Part shown: piece by piece, positions 1-8,428 of the stretch
Position numbering within the stretch: the first letter of the stretch is position 1
Layout of the letters: every line of letters starts with the position of its first letter
Assembly: GCA_964647485.1 (NCBI GenBank)
Contig: CAZYHV010000001.1
Coordinates: forward strand, 1 to 64,000
Direction of reading: 5' to 3'
Length of the DNA stretch: 64,000 nucleotides
Source: FW021-bin31 sp964647485
GTDB taxonomy: Bacteria > Bacteroidota > Bacteroidia > Chitinophagales > Chitinophagaceae
Program-made: the position numbers and the translations under genes
The notes under the pieces: model-generated
Databases searched by the model: none
Seen by the model: the letters and a program-made list of their open reading frames with translations, nothing else
What the model was told of the DNA's origin: nothing

Positions 1-346
1 ATGTTTTTATTTATTTATTTAGGATAAGTTTATTTTAACCAGAAATAGAGGAATATAATTTTATATTTACATATTATTTTCATACCTATATTTCTAATAT
101 TTTGGCTATTTTATTTTTCAGGAGGAAATGTTCAGCTTATAATTTTTTACAAAAAATGAGCTTTATTTTACCATAATCAGGATAATTAGATGATTTTAAT
201 TTAAAAAATTCAACCTTATAAGATTTACTTTTAAAATAGGTTTGTTTATTATTTCATTAACCTAATTAAGCAATTAACCCACATAAAATTTAAGAGGGTG
301 GAAAATAGTTATTAACTTTGCTCTTCTAATTTTAAAATAATTAAAT
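1..346. other. AT-rich upstream region of gnd operon
   Basis: This stretch is very AT-rich and I see no convincing gene in it. A Bacteroidota-type -7 element (TAACTTTG, 313-320) lies 26 nt before the gnd start and probably drives the gnd-zwf-pgl operon. No clear TTG -33 element sits at the usual spacing. The far left end may belong to a gene or regulatory region outside the window. Confidence 0.5.
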
Positions 347-1771
347 ATGGATAAATCATCTTACGACTTTGGAATGATCGGATTAGGAGTAATGGGAAGA
401 AACTTTCTTCTTAATATGGCCGATCACGGATTTTCAGTTGCCGGTATGAACAGAAGTGCCGGAAAAGTAGAATTATTAAAACAAGAAGCTAGCCCGGAAG
501 CGAAAGTAGACGGCACAACAGATTTAAAAGAATTTGTAGGTGCTTTAAAACAACCTCGTTGTATCATGCTGCTTGTTAAAGCCGGAGAGGCTGTAGACGA
601 AATGATTGAGAGATTGCTCCCATTGACAGATGATGGAGACATTATCATAGATGGAGGGAATTCTCACTTTACAGATACGCGCAGAAGAATCACGTACCTG
701 AAAGAAAAGAACCGCCATTTTATGGGAATGGGAGTATCCGGAGGAGAAGAAGGAGCTCGCCGTGGACCAAGTATTATGCCGGGAGGCGATAAACAAGCAT
801 GGGAAAGAGTAAAGCCCATGTTGGAAGCCGTATCTGCTAAGGTAAAAGGAGAACCTTGTGTAGCCTATCTTGGGAAAGACGCTGCCGGTCATTATGTAAA
901 AATGGTACATAATGGTATCGAGTATGCGATCATGCAAATGATCAGCGAGACTTACCTTTTAATGAAAAGAGGTTTAGGGCTCAACAATGATGAGCTTCAT
1001 GAAGTCTATAAAAAATGGAACGAAGGAGTGCTAAAATCCTTCTTAGTTGAAATTACCAGGGATATCTTCTTGCAGGAAGACGATAAGACGGATCATCGGC
1101 TTATCGATGTTATTTTAGACAAAGCAGGTGCAAAAGGAACAGGGAAATGGACTTCACAGGATGCAATGGATTTGCACTTTCCGGTACCCAGTATAGATAT
1201 CTCTGTTTCTATGCGTGATTTGTCTTCCTATAAAGACCTACAAGAGGAAGCCGCAAAACTTTATGACACCCAAGATACGCCTATAGAGGCAGACAAAGAA
1301 GCTTTCATTTCTCAATTACATGATACGCTTTATTTTGGCGTTTTAATGTGTTATGCACAAGGGATGGGAATGCTACGCAAAGCATCTAAAGATCTGGAGA
1401 TGGACATTCCCCTTTCTGATGTTGTAAAAATCTGGCGCGGTGGATGTATTATTCGATCCGTCTTGTTAGACACTTATTATAACATTTATGAAAAGAATCC
1501 GGACATGGCCAACTTACTGTTAAGTGAAGAAGTAGCTCCTATGGTAAAAGAAAACCAGGCGAGTATCAGATCTGTTATTGCTGAAGCCGTTAAAGCCGGT
1601 TATGCTGTTCCCGGATTATCCTCTGCCCTATCCTATTTCGATGGTTTCAGAAGAGACAAATCTCCGGTCAACTTAATACAGGCTCAAAGAGATTATTTCG
1701 GATCTCATACTTACGAACGTATCGACGAAGAAGGCAGCTTCCATACCGAATGGGATGGCTCTGCTAAATAA
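347..1771 (+). CDS. gnd: 6-phosphogluconate dehydrogenase (decarboxylating)
   Basis: The 474-residue product oxidatively decarboxylates 6-phosphogluconate to ribulose 5-phosphate with NADP as acceptor, in the cytosolic oxidative pentose phosphate pathway. The N-terminal Rossmann motif GLGVMGRN (residues 12-19), the IIIDGGNS segment, the GVSGGEEGARRGPS substrate-binding segment and the C-terminal QAQRDYFG and HTYER stretches are all present. The length is normal for the long, homodimeric form of the family. It is the first gene of an operon with zwf 21 bp downstream and then pgl, so all three enzymes of the oxidative branch are together. The gene order (dehydrogenase 2 first) is the reverse of pathway order. 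Confidence 0.97.
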   Translation: MDKSSYDFGMIGLGVMGRNFLLNMADHGFSVAGMNRSAGKVELLKQEASPEAKVDGTTDLKEFVGALKQPRCIMLLVKAGEAVDEMIERLLPLTDDGDIIIDGGNSHFTDTRRRITYLKEKNRHFMGMGVSGGEEGARRGPSIMPGGDKQAWERVKPMLEAVSAKVKGEPCVAYLGKDAAGHYVKMVHNGIEYAIMQMISETYLLMKRGLGLNNDELHEVYKKWNEGVLKSFLVEITRDIFLQEDDKTDHRLIDVILDKAGAKGTGKWTSQDAMDLHFPVPSIDISVSMRDLSSYKDLQEEAAKLYDTQDTPIEADKEAFISQLHDTLYFGVLMCYAQGMGMLRKASKDLEMDIPLSDVVKIWRGGCIIRSVLLDTYYNIYEKNPDMANLLLSEEVAPMVKENQASIRSVIAEAVKAGYAVPGLSSALSYFDGFRRDKSPVNLIQAQRDYFGSHTYERIDEEGSFHTEWDGSAK

Positions 1772-1792
1772 AAGACTGTTAAGAACTAAAAC

Positions 1793-3319
1793 ATGCCAAA
1801 TACACAAAATAAAAGACCGCCTGCTTCCATGATCTTCATCTTTGGAGGCAGTGGCGATCTTAATCACAGAAAACTTACACCGGCATTATATAATCTGTTT
1901 TTAGACAATTATATGCCCAAACACTTCTCTATTACAGGGCTCTCCCGTTCGAAAATATCGGACAAAGAATATCGGAAACATCTGTTAGAAGGAGTGAAAG
2001 ATTTTTCGCGACGCAAAGACGAATGTATTGACCAATGGGATCATTTTGCTAAACAGGTCAACTATTTATCTTTAGATGCCGGAAAACAAGACCACTATCA
2101 ACTTATTGCTGAAGCCGTTAAAAAGAAAGAAAAAGAGTGGGGAAGTCATCCTAACGTCGTTTTTTATCTGGCGGTAGCTCCCCAGTTGGTACCTACTATA
2201 GCTAAAAATTTAGGAAAACTTTCTTTATGTGCCGATACAGACTTTACCCGGATTGTTGTTGAAAAACCTTTCGGTCACGATCTAAAGAGTGCACATGAGC
2301 TAAATCAAATCCTGTTAAGTACTTTTAAGGAAAAACAAATTTTCAGAATAGATCACTATCTTGGGAAGGAAGCAGTTCAAAATATTCTTGCATTTCGTTT
2401 TGCCAATGCTTTCTTTGAACCGGTATGGAACAGAAATTATATTGACCACATACAAATCACAGCTTCAGAAACGGTAGGTGTAGAAGGAAGAGGTGGTTAT
2501 TATGAAAATGCAGGAGCGTTGCGAGATATGGTACAAAATCATATCCTCCAGCTACTATGCATGGTCTCCATGGAAGCACCCGTCGCATTTACCGCTGATG
2601 AAATTAGAAACAAAAAAGTAGATGTTCTGAATGCTATCCGAAGGATTAAAAAAGACGAAGTTGACGCAGTAGCTGTTCGCGGACAATACTCCAATGGATG
2701 GGTACAAGGCAAAAAAGTAAAAGGATACCGGGAAGAAGAAAAAGTAAACTCTCGCTCGAATACCGATACCTTCGCCGCATTAAAATTTTATATCGATAAC
2801 TGGCGATGGCAAGGCGTTCCTTTTTATGTAAGGACAGGGAAATGCATGAATGAGAAAACGACTTCTATTACTCTGCAATTTAGACAGGCTCCTCATTATT
2901 CATTCCCAAAGGAAGCTGCACAAACCTGGCACCCTAACCGATTGACTATCAGTATTCAGCCGGAAATGGGCATACGTTTGCGCTTTCAAGGGAAAAAACC
3001 GGGACAAGATATGAGTCTAAAACCGGTGGATATGATCTTTAATTATGAAGATTCTTTTGAAGAACATCTCCCGGAGGCTTACGAAACCTTATTATTAAAC
3101 GTCATGGAAGGCGATGCGACTCTGTTTATGAGGGACGATCAGGTAGAGGCTGCCTGGCGCCTAATAGAACCTGTATTAGAAGTTTGGCAGGCGCGTGAAC
3201 CTTCAGATTTCCCGAATTACAAACCGGGTTCCTGGGGACCGGAAGAAGCAGAGGCTCTTATTGCCCGGGATGAACATCATTGGATTAACGTTCCTCCTCC
3301 TCATGATACAGAAAAATAA
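1793..3319 (+). CDS. zwf: Glucose-6-phosphate 1-dehydrogenase
   Basis: This 508-residue enzyme oxidises glucose 6-phosphate to 6-phosphogluconolactone and makes NADPH. The coenzyme-binding motif GGSGDLNHRKL is at residues 18-28 and the active-site signature RIDHYLGK at 185-192. Length and motifs are typical. It follows gnd by 21 bp and precedes pgl by 6 bp, so it is co-transcribed with them. The first step of the pathway is catalysed here, the second by the product of the next gene and the third by gnd. Confidence 0.97.
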   Translation: MPNTQNKRPPASMIFIFGGSGDLNHRKLTPALYNLFLDNYMPKHFSITGLSRSKISDKEYRKHLLEGVKDFSRRKDECIDQWDHFAKQVNYLSLDAGKQDHYQLIAEAVKKKEKEWGSHPNVVFYLAVAPQLVPTIAKNLGKLSLCADTDFTRIVVEKPFGHDLKSAHELNQILLSTFKEKQIFRIDHYLGKEAVQNILAFRFANAFFEPVWNRNYIDHIQITASETVGVEGRGGYYENAGALRDMVQNHILQLLCMVSMEAPVAFTADEIRNKKVDVLNAIRRIKKDEVDAVAVRGQYSNGWVQGKKVKGYREEEKVNSRSNTDTFAALKFYIDNWRWQGVPFYVRTGKCMNEKTTSITLQFRQAPHYSFPKEAAQTWHPNRLTISIQPEMGIRLRFQGKKPGQDMSLKPVDMIFNYEDSFEEHLPEAYETLLLNVMEGDATLFMRDDQVEAAWRLIEPVLEVWQAREPSDFPNYKPGSWGPEEAEALIARDEHHWINVPPPHDTEK

Positions 3320-3325
3320 TTTTTT

Positions 3326-4048
3326 ATGAAGATACATCAATCAAAAGATGCAGATTCCTTAAGCCAATCTCTTGCAGATTGGCTTGTTTCTGATATCCAA
3401 AAAACATTAAAAGAAAAGGACAATTACAGCTTTGTTCTTTCCGGTGGGAGTACTCCAAAAGGATTATATCAACTTTTAGCATCTACTCCAAGAAAAGAAC
3501 AAATAGAATGGGAAAAACTCCATTTCTATATGGGGGATGAACGTTATGTTCCCTTCGAAGATGAAAGACATAATGGTAAAATGGCTTATGACACCCTACT
3601 CAACCATGTCCCCGTAAATGAAGAAAATATCCATCTCATGGATACTACCTTAAAGCCTGACGAATCGGCCATACAATATGCAAATTTGCTTCACCAACAA
3701 TTTAAAGAGTCAAATACAACTTTCGACTTTGTATTGCTCGGAATGGGTGATGATGGTCATACTTTATCCCTTTTCCCCGGAACTTCTGTCATTCATGAAA
3801 AAGAAAAATGGGTAACGGCGCCTTTTGTAGAAAAACAGGACATGTACAGAATCACTTTAACGAGATCGGTAGTTCAAAAAGCAACAAACATTGCTTTCAT
3901 GATCTCGGGGCAAGGTAAAGCCCATGCCCTTCAAAAAGTAATAGAAGGAGATTATCAACCGGATACCTACCCTGCTCAAACTATCAAAAAGGACAATCCC
4001 AATGTACTCTTTTTCATAGATCAGGCTGCTGCTTCTGATTTATCTTAA
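3326..4048 (+). CDS. pgl: 6-phosphogluconolactonase, DevB/SOL type
   Basis: The 240-residue protein hydrolyses 6-phosphogluconolactone to 6-phosphogluconate. It belongs to the glucosamine-6-phosphate isomerase-like (DevB) fold, shown by LSGGSTPKGLY near residue 40, the YMGDERYVP segment and the LLGMGDDGHTLSLFPG segment. It starts only 6 bp after zwf and ends the three-gene operon. A strong hairpin with a T-run follows about 150 bp downstream. Confidence 0.95.
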   Translation: MKIHQSKDADSLSQSLADWLVSDIQKTLKEKDNYSFVLSGGSTPKGLYQLLASTPRKEQIEWEKLHFYMGDERYVPFEDERHNGKMAYDTLLNHVPVNEENIHLMDTTLKPDESAIQYANLLHQQFKESNTTFDFVLLGMGDDGHTLSLFPGTSVIHEKEKWVTAPFVEKQDMYRITLTRSVVQKATNIAFMISGQGKAHALQKVIEGDYQPDTYPAQTIKKDNPNVLFFIDQAAASDLS

Positions 4049-4200
4049 TGTATATTTATCTATTTTAGATAAAATACCCAAATATGGCAGCTAAGATAGC
4101 TTTATGAAAGGGAATTCCTTCTCTTGAGAGGAAAAAGGTTGAGAAATACCCCTCTTTTAAAAAGATATTTTTGTCCAATACTAATAAATAGTTTAATTTT

Positions 4201-4229
4201 AAAGCCGTGGATTATTCACGGCTTTTTTT
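4201..4229 (+). terminator. Terminator of gnd-zwf-pgl operon
   Basis: A perfect 9-bp stem (4201-4209 with 4217-4225) encloses a 7-nt loop and runs into a T-tract (4223-4229). It lies 153 nt after the pgl stop and fits a Rho-independent terminator. The rest of the 4049-4348 gap holds no gene that I can see. Confidence 0.85.
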
Positions 4230-4348
4230 CGGTAGGCACAGCCTCTTGAATACATGGTAAGAAGACAGGTTCGTCGGGTTGACCTCTTTTAATAGTCCAA
4301 AATCAATGAATAATTCGAGGGAAAAGAATCTTTAATCTTAAAATGTGA

Positions 4349-4675
4349 ATGATTATGGAAATTAAAGAAGTTTGCGTAGGCGGTTTTCACAAAATATTAA
4401 GTCTGTCTATTGATAGTGGTAAAACCATGGAAGAACATTATTCTACTTCTGATGCCTTTATCATTGTATTGAAAGGAAAAGGAGAATTAATTTTTGAAAA
4501 CAAAAAGGTTGCTCTTGATATGGATACTACTTATTTAATTCCTGCACTAAAAACACATCAGCTCAAAGTGACAGAAGATTTAAAGGCATATCTTGTTTTA
4601 GGCCCCAAAGGAGGGATTAATAGAAAAAACAGCTTCTCTAATCCCCCAACAAAGAATAGTTACGTCATTGCTTAA
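4349..4675 (+). CDS. Small single-domain cupin protein
   Basis: The 108-residue protein is a single beta-barrel cupin. It has the alternating hydrophobic/glycine pattern around FIIVLKGKGEL and a proline plus histidine in the second cupin half (IPALKTHQL). Only one histidine remains in the first motif (EEHYSTSDAF) and the usual glutamate is replaced, so a complete metal site is doubtful. A second ATG two codons in (4355) would give an almost identical protein. It stands alone between a terminator and a convergent gene. Its role (sugar binding, small-molecule sensing, weak enzyme) cannot be told from the sequence. Confidence 0.75.
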   Translation: MIMEIKEVCVGGFHKILSLSIDSGKTMEEHYSTSDAFIIVLKGKGELIFENKKVALDMDTTYLIPALKTHQLKVTEDLKAYLVLGPKGGINRKNSFSNPPTKNSYVIA

Positions 4676-4720
4676 TCCGATGAAATTTATTCTTAAAAGG
4701 GAAGGATTTACTGACAATAT

Positions 4721-5260
4721 CTACTTATTCTCACATAGCTTTTTGAGATGACTCAACCCATTGGTGAGCGCAGGCTTGGTAATCTTACTCATCATAGAAG
4801 CATAAAAGCGCCACCAGGGGGTCCATCCTGCATGCATGTTTAACTTCCAAGCTAATACTGTTTGTTCTTCATTTCCTTTCAAAAGAAAAACACCATAGAA
4901 ATTAGGCATATTTTCGAATTTTAGAAGATAATGATAAATACTATCCCCTTCTGTGTTTTTCATCAAAAATCGTCCCTTATTCCCCTGTTTCTCGCCTTTC
5001 CCAATAAAGGAAAAGCCTTTGATTTGATGTGTATCATCATTTTTGAGATATTTTATATCTGCAGGTTCACCATCCGTCCAGGGAAACCAATGAACATAGG
5101 ATTGATAGTTGGTCAATTTACTTTTAACCACACTATCTGAAGCATAAATGGTTATCGAATCTGTTACCTGACCTTCCGAAGGAAGCAAAAAGGTTGAGAA
5201 TACCAGAATTAAGAATAAACTAACACCTAAAAAAACAACAAGTTTTAATTTCATCTTCAT
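4721..5260 (-). CDS. Membrane-anchored SRPBCC/polyketide cyclase-like protein
   Basis: The 179-residue protein has one N-terminal hydrophobic helix (about residues 6-26) followed by a soluble domain. That domain resembles the SRPBCC (START/Bet v1-like, polyketide cyclase) fold, judged from the segment order VVKSKLTNYQSYVHWFPW, KGFSFIGKGEKQG and a final helix after TPWWRFYASMM. Such domains bind hydrophobic ligands. It starts 13 bp after the upstream ABC-2 permease gene on the same strand and is probably co-transcribed with it. No catalytic residues can be assigned. Confidence 0.65.
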   Translation of the reverse strand: MKMKLKLVVFLGVSLFLILVFSTFLLPSEGQVTDSITIYASDSVVKSKLTNYQSYVHWFPWTDGEPADIKYLKNDDTHQIKGFSFIGKGEKQGNKGRFLMKNTEGDSIYHYLLKFENMPNFYGVFLLKGNEEQTVLAWKLNMHAGWTPWWRFYASMMSKITKPALTNGLSHLKKLCENK

Positions 5261-5273
5261 TAATTATAGGGTT

Positions 5274-6383
5274 TTATTCCCAACGAAAAACTTTTGTAGC
5301 CACTGCATAAATTAAAATCCCCCATAAGGTGAGAAATAATAATTCCTTAGGTAATTGCCACAAATGTACGCCTTCAAAAGAGACTTTACGCAGTGCTTCA
5401 TTTAAAAAGGTCAAAGGTAATATTTTACAAATCGGTTGTAGCCAATGAGGCAATACATCAATAGGAAAGAAAGTACCGGCAAGCATAAACTGTGGCAATA
5501 CAATTACATTAGAAACGGCGGGAATAGTACTTTCATTTTTGGCAATACTACTGATGATAAAACCGAATCCCATAAAAATAATCAACCCAAAAGCCGATAA
5601 TATTAATAATTCCAAAACCGTCAAGATCCCATGCACCAGTGTTAAATTAAAGAAATAACACCCGATGGCAATTAACAGAAGAGCTCCTAACAGCTGAAAG
5701 ACGAGCCGGGCAAGCGCTTCCCCTAACAATATATTCGATTTCTTTATCGGCGTTGTAAAAAATCTTTTTAACACTAATGTTTGTCGCAAACTAAAAAACA
5801 AGAATGCAGTTCCAAATACCCCGGTGCTCAATAATGAAAATCCTAACATTCCGGGAAGAATAAAATCGATCTGTCTGAAGATCCTTCCGGGCTTTTTAAC
5901 AGTATGAACAGTAGCTACTGTAGGATGATGGGGTAAAATTTTACTATTGAGATGATTAATCACATCATGAAGTACTGATTCTAATAAATCTACCTTTTCC
6001 ACTGTCGCTCCGGAGGAATACAGAACAATTTTATAATGAGGATGCCCCTGCCCTTTTGGTCCCTTGATAGGCTCAATATCAATAATAGAAGCAATACGTC
6101 CCTTTTGTAAATCCTTATTCATTTTCTCTTTGGATCGATGAGTAATGAATTGAATAACCGCTTTTTTGTCAAGCGCCCGATAAATTGGACTGGTGGTATC
6201 CACAGATGACGACACCCCAACCTTTAATGTTTGATGCCTTCCACCAATGAATCCAAAAACCAAAACAAACACTAAGGGAAAACCGACGGTAAAAGCTACT
6301 GCTGAAGGACTACGCAGCAAAGCAATAAAACTACTTTTCGCAATCGCAAACAGCGCCTTTACCTGGCTGTATTGCTGAGACAT
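5274..6383 (-). CDS. ABC-2 type transporter permease
   Basis: This 369-residue membrane protein has an N-terminal membrane segment (about residues 28-47), a large extracytoplasmic domain (roughly 50-165) and five or six C-terminal helices. That is the architecture of YhgE/DrrB-type ABC-2 permeases used in drug or lipid export. The segment DFILPGMLGFSLLSTGVFG and the later FMLAGTFFPIDVLPHWLQ are characteristic. No ATP-binding subunit is encoded beside it: the next gene on this strand is the SRPBCC-like protein, and upstream is the divergent marR. The ATPase must be encoded elsewhere or the permease is an orphan. Confidence 0.85.
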   Translation of the reverse strand: MSQQYSQVKALFAIAKSSFIALLRSPSAVAFTVGFPLVFVLVFGFIGGRHQTLKVGVSSSVDTTSPIYRALDKKAVIQFITHRSKEKMNKDLQKGRIASIIDIEPIKGPKGQGHPHYKIVLYSSGATVEKVDLLESVLHDVINHLNSKILPHHPTVATVHTVKKPGRIFRQIDFILPGMLGFSLLSTGVFGTAFLFFSLRQTLVLKRFFTTPIKKSNILLGEALARLVFQLLGALLLIAIGCYFFNLTLVHGILTVLELLILSAFGLIIFMGFGFIISSIAKNESTIPAVSNVIVLPQFMLAGTFFPIDVLPHWLQPICKILPLTFLNEALRKVSFEGVHLWQLPKELLFLTLWGILIYAVATKVFRWE

Positions 6384-6403
6384 AAATGTTCTTTTAAACC
6401 TTG

Positions 6404-6434
6404 CAAATTTACGCCAAACTCATTTACTTCCCAA
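6404..6434 (-). promoter_or_regulatory. Promoter of ABC-2 permease operon
   Basis: On the minus strand TTG (6434-6432) is followed after 20 nt by TAAATTTG (6411-6404), matching the Bacteroidota TTG/TAnnTTTG promoter. It would give a leader of about 15-20 nt before the permease ATG at 6383. It lies 43 bp from the marR operator, so the divergent operons could be co-regulated. Confidence 0.7.
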
Positions 6435-6476
6435 TAGTTAAACAAACCAACTTGTACTTTCCATGTAAAATTTAAT

Positions 6477-6507
6477 TTGGTTGATATATCAACCTTATAT
6501 ACCTTTG
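6477..6507 (+). promoter_or_regulatory. marR promoter with palindromic operator
   Basis: A TTG at 6477-6479 and TACCTTTG at 6500-6507 form a Bacteroidota promoter with a 20-nt spacer. The spacer contains a perfect 16-bp palindrome, GGTTGATATATCAACC (6479-6494), placed where a bound dimer would block RNA polymerase. The -7 element ends only 4 nt before the marR ATG, so the transcript is likely leaderless or nearly so. The palindrome size suits a MarR-family dimer, so autoregulation is the natural reading. Confidence 0.8.
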
Positions 6508-6511
6508 CCAA

Positions 6512-7003
6512 ATGAAAAAAGAAAAATATTCCTTAAATGAAGAAATGAAGGAAGAATTATTGAAAGAACTAGAGGGGTCGATCATTTTTCAATTCCATCA
6601 ATTGCACAATGCAATATTCAGGGTAGCCAATAAAATGATTGAAGCCTCTTCCGTCCCTTTGAAGATGGAACAAATCCCTGTTATTATGACGCTGTATTTT
6701 TTTAAAACAAAATCACAGCAATCACTGGCAGATCAAGTAAACAGGGACAAATCCTCTATCTTCAGAACAGCAGCTGCCCTAGAAAAAAAAGGATTATTGA
6801 AATTTAAAAAAGATCCAAATGATGCCAGAAAGAAAATATTAGAATTAACAGATACCGGAAAATTTGTAGCTAAACAAATAGGTGAACTTATATCAAAAAT
6901 AGAAAAAGAGATAGGTGAAGCCCTATCCAACAGACCAAAAGAAGAATTTCTGAAGGAATTACAAAACGCGGCTAAAAAAATAGATTACATGGACATTAGT
7001 TGA
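6512..7003 (+). CDS. MarR-family transcriptional regulator of the efflux operon
   Basis: The 163-residue protein has the MarR winged helix-turn-helix. The recognition region is QSLADQVNRDKSSIFRTAAALEKKGLL, and the wing carries the family-typical DPNDARKKILELTDTGK. It is the first gene of an operon with an outer-membrane factor, adaptor and RND pump, so it is probably the local repressor responding to a pump substrate. A perfect palindrome lies in its own promoter and a second copy of the same half-sites overlaps its stop codon. The predicted transcription start is at or very near the ATG. Confidence 0.9.
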   Translation: MKKEKYSLNEEMKEELLKELEGSIIFQFHQLHNAIFRVANKMIEASSVPLKMEQIPVIMTLYFFKTKSQQSLADQVNRDKSSIFRTAAALEKKGLLKFKKDPNDARKKILELTDTGKFVAKQIGELISKIEKEIGEALSNRPKEEFLKELQNAAKKIDYMDIS

Positions 7004-7012
7004 TCCATCAAC
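6999..7012. promoter_or_regulatory. Second MarR operator-like site
   Basis: GTTGATCCATCAAC has the same half-sites as the promoter palindrome core GTTGATATATCAAC (6480-6493), differing only in the two central bases. It overlaps the marR stop codon and lies 30 bp before the outer-membrane factor gene. No TAnnTTTG element follows it, so it may act as a roadblock or a secondary site rather than at a separate promoter. Confidence 0.7.
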
Positions 7013-7042
7013 AATATAAAATTTAAATAAAGAAGAAACGAA

Positions 7043-8401
7043 ATGCTTATGAAAACGAAAATCATCCCTTTGTTGATCCTTTCCTTACTGCCCTTTTCAA
7101 TACAGGGAACAGCTCAACAAGACGTGCATTCTTTTTCATTGAAAGAATGTATTCAATATGGGTTACAGCATCATCTTTCCACCCAAGTGTATGCAAATAA
7201 AGTGGAGCAATCTCATCAAAAATATAGGGAATCCCGATCGGCATATCTCCCACAAGTAAATGTCAGTGCAGGATTAGATGACAATCTTAAACTGCAACAA
7301 ACAGTCATCCCGGCAGGAACTTTTGGACCGGACAGCAAAGAACAACGTGTAGCCTTCGGGACTCAATACAGCTCCACCATGACCGCAAAGGTGACTCAAA
7401 AAATTTATGATCAGTCACTTATAGCCGGTATTAAAGCCTCTAAACCCAATAAAAAAGTAGCCAAAATTCAGGAAAAGCAGAACAAGGAAGACCTCATTTA
7501 TAATATAGCGTCTGCCTATTATCAAATTCTGGTCACTAAGGAGAAAATAGATCTACTACAAACCAATAAGGAACGCTTTCAGAAAGTGCTGAAAGTAACC
7601 AAATTGCGTGCTGATCATGGAGCTGCCAAGAAGACAGACGTTCAACAGGTGAAGGTGAATCTAAATAATGTACTATCTCAGATTTCTACCGAGAGGAACA
7701 ACCTTGAAATTGCCGAAAATACGTTGAAAAACAATATCGGTCTTCAAGCCATGGATAGTATTGTTTTAACGGATAAGGATCGCTGGTTAAACCATTCCCC
7801 TACCCTCAATGCATACCCGGATTTCGACTACTCGGGAACCTTGTCTTCTCAATTACAAAAAGCTCAAATGAAACTCTATTATTATAACAAACAATCTATA
7901 AAATACAGAGCTATCCCGTCTATCTCGCTATATGCGACCTATGGGGCCAACAGCATGGTACAAAAAATGAACAACTTATATCACCCCCTATTGGACTACT
8001 CCACTATCGGGATAACCTTAAATTGGAATATTTTTACCGGATTCCAAAGAGATGCACAATATAAAGAAGCACTCTTAGATTTGGAAAATGCACAAGTCAA
8101 TTATAAACTCAATAAACGCAATCAGAAATTAAATTACCAAAATGCAGAATCTCAATCCAATCAGGCTCAAAGAACCATCATTTCGAATAAAAGTAATATG
8201 GAACTGGCCAGTAATGTTTACAACAACACTTCATTACAGTACAGGCATGGAGCTGCTTCATTAAGTGATTTACTTAATGCAGAACTTTCTTATAAAGAAG
8301 CACAAAACAATTATATAGAGTCTTTACTGCAATATTATTTAGCAGATTTATCTGTTCATAAAGCGAATGGTACTTTAAATCAATATTTAAATCAACTATA
8401 A
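7043..8401 (+). CDS. TolC-family outer membrane efflux protein
   Basis: The 452-residue protein is the outer-membrane channel of a tripartite efflux system. A signal peptide (cleavage probably near residue 24, after IQGTA) precedes two OEP repeats rich in alpha-helical coiled coil, with the typical KTDVQQVKVNLNN and AAVSLSDLLNAELSY-like helices. A second ATG at 7049 is an equally good start. It is followed after 27 bp by the adaptor gene and then by the RND pump. The order regulator, OMF, adaptor, pump is common in Bacteroidota. Confidence 0.93.
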   Translation: MLMKTKIIPLLILSLLPFSIQGTAQQDVHSFSLKECIQYGLQHHLSTQVYANKVEQSHQKYRESRSAYLPQVNVSAGLDDNLKLQQTVIPAGTFGPDSKEQRVAFGTQYSSTMTAKVTQKIYDQSLIAGIKASKPNKKVAKIQEKQNKEDLIYNIASAYYQILVTKEKIDLLQTNKERFQKVLKVTKLRADHGAAKKTDVQQVKVNLNNVLSQISTERNNLEIAENTLKNNIGLQAMDSIVLTDKDRWLNHSPTLNAYPDFDYSGTLSSQLQKAQMKLYYYNKQSIKYRAIPSISLYATYGANSMVQKMNNLYHPLLDYSTIGITLNWNIFTGFQRDAQYKEALLDLENAQVNYKLNKRNQKLNYQNAESQSNQAQRTIISNKSNMELASNVYNNTSLQYRHGAASLSDLLNAELSYKEAQNNYIESLLQYYLADLSVHKANGTLNQYLNQL

Positions 8402-8428
8402 AAAAGTTTAATCTCACAATCTATATTT

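Noticed and set aside
545..937. A 130-codon minus-strand open frame inside gnd
   Set aside because: gnd is unambiguous by its motifs; the antisense frame shows no protein-like pattern.
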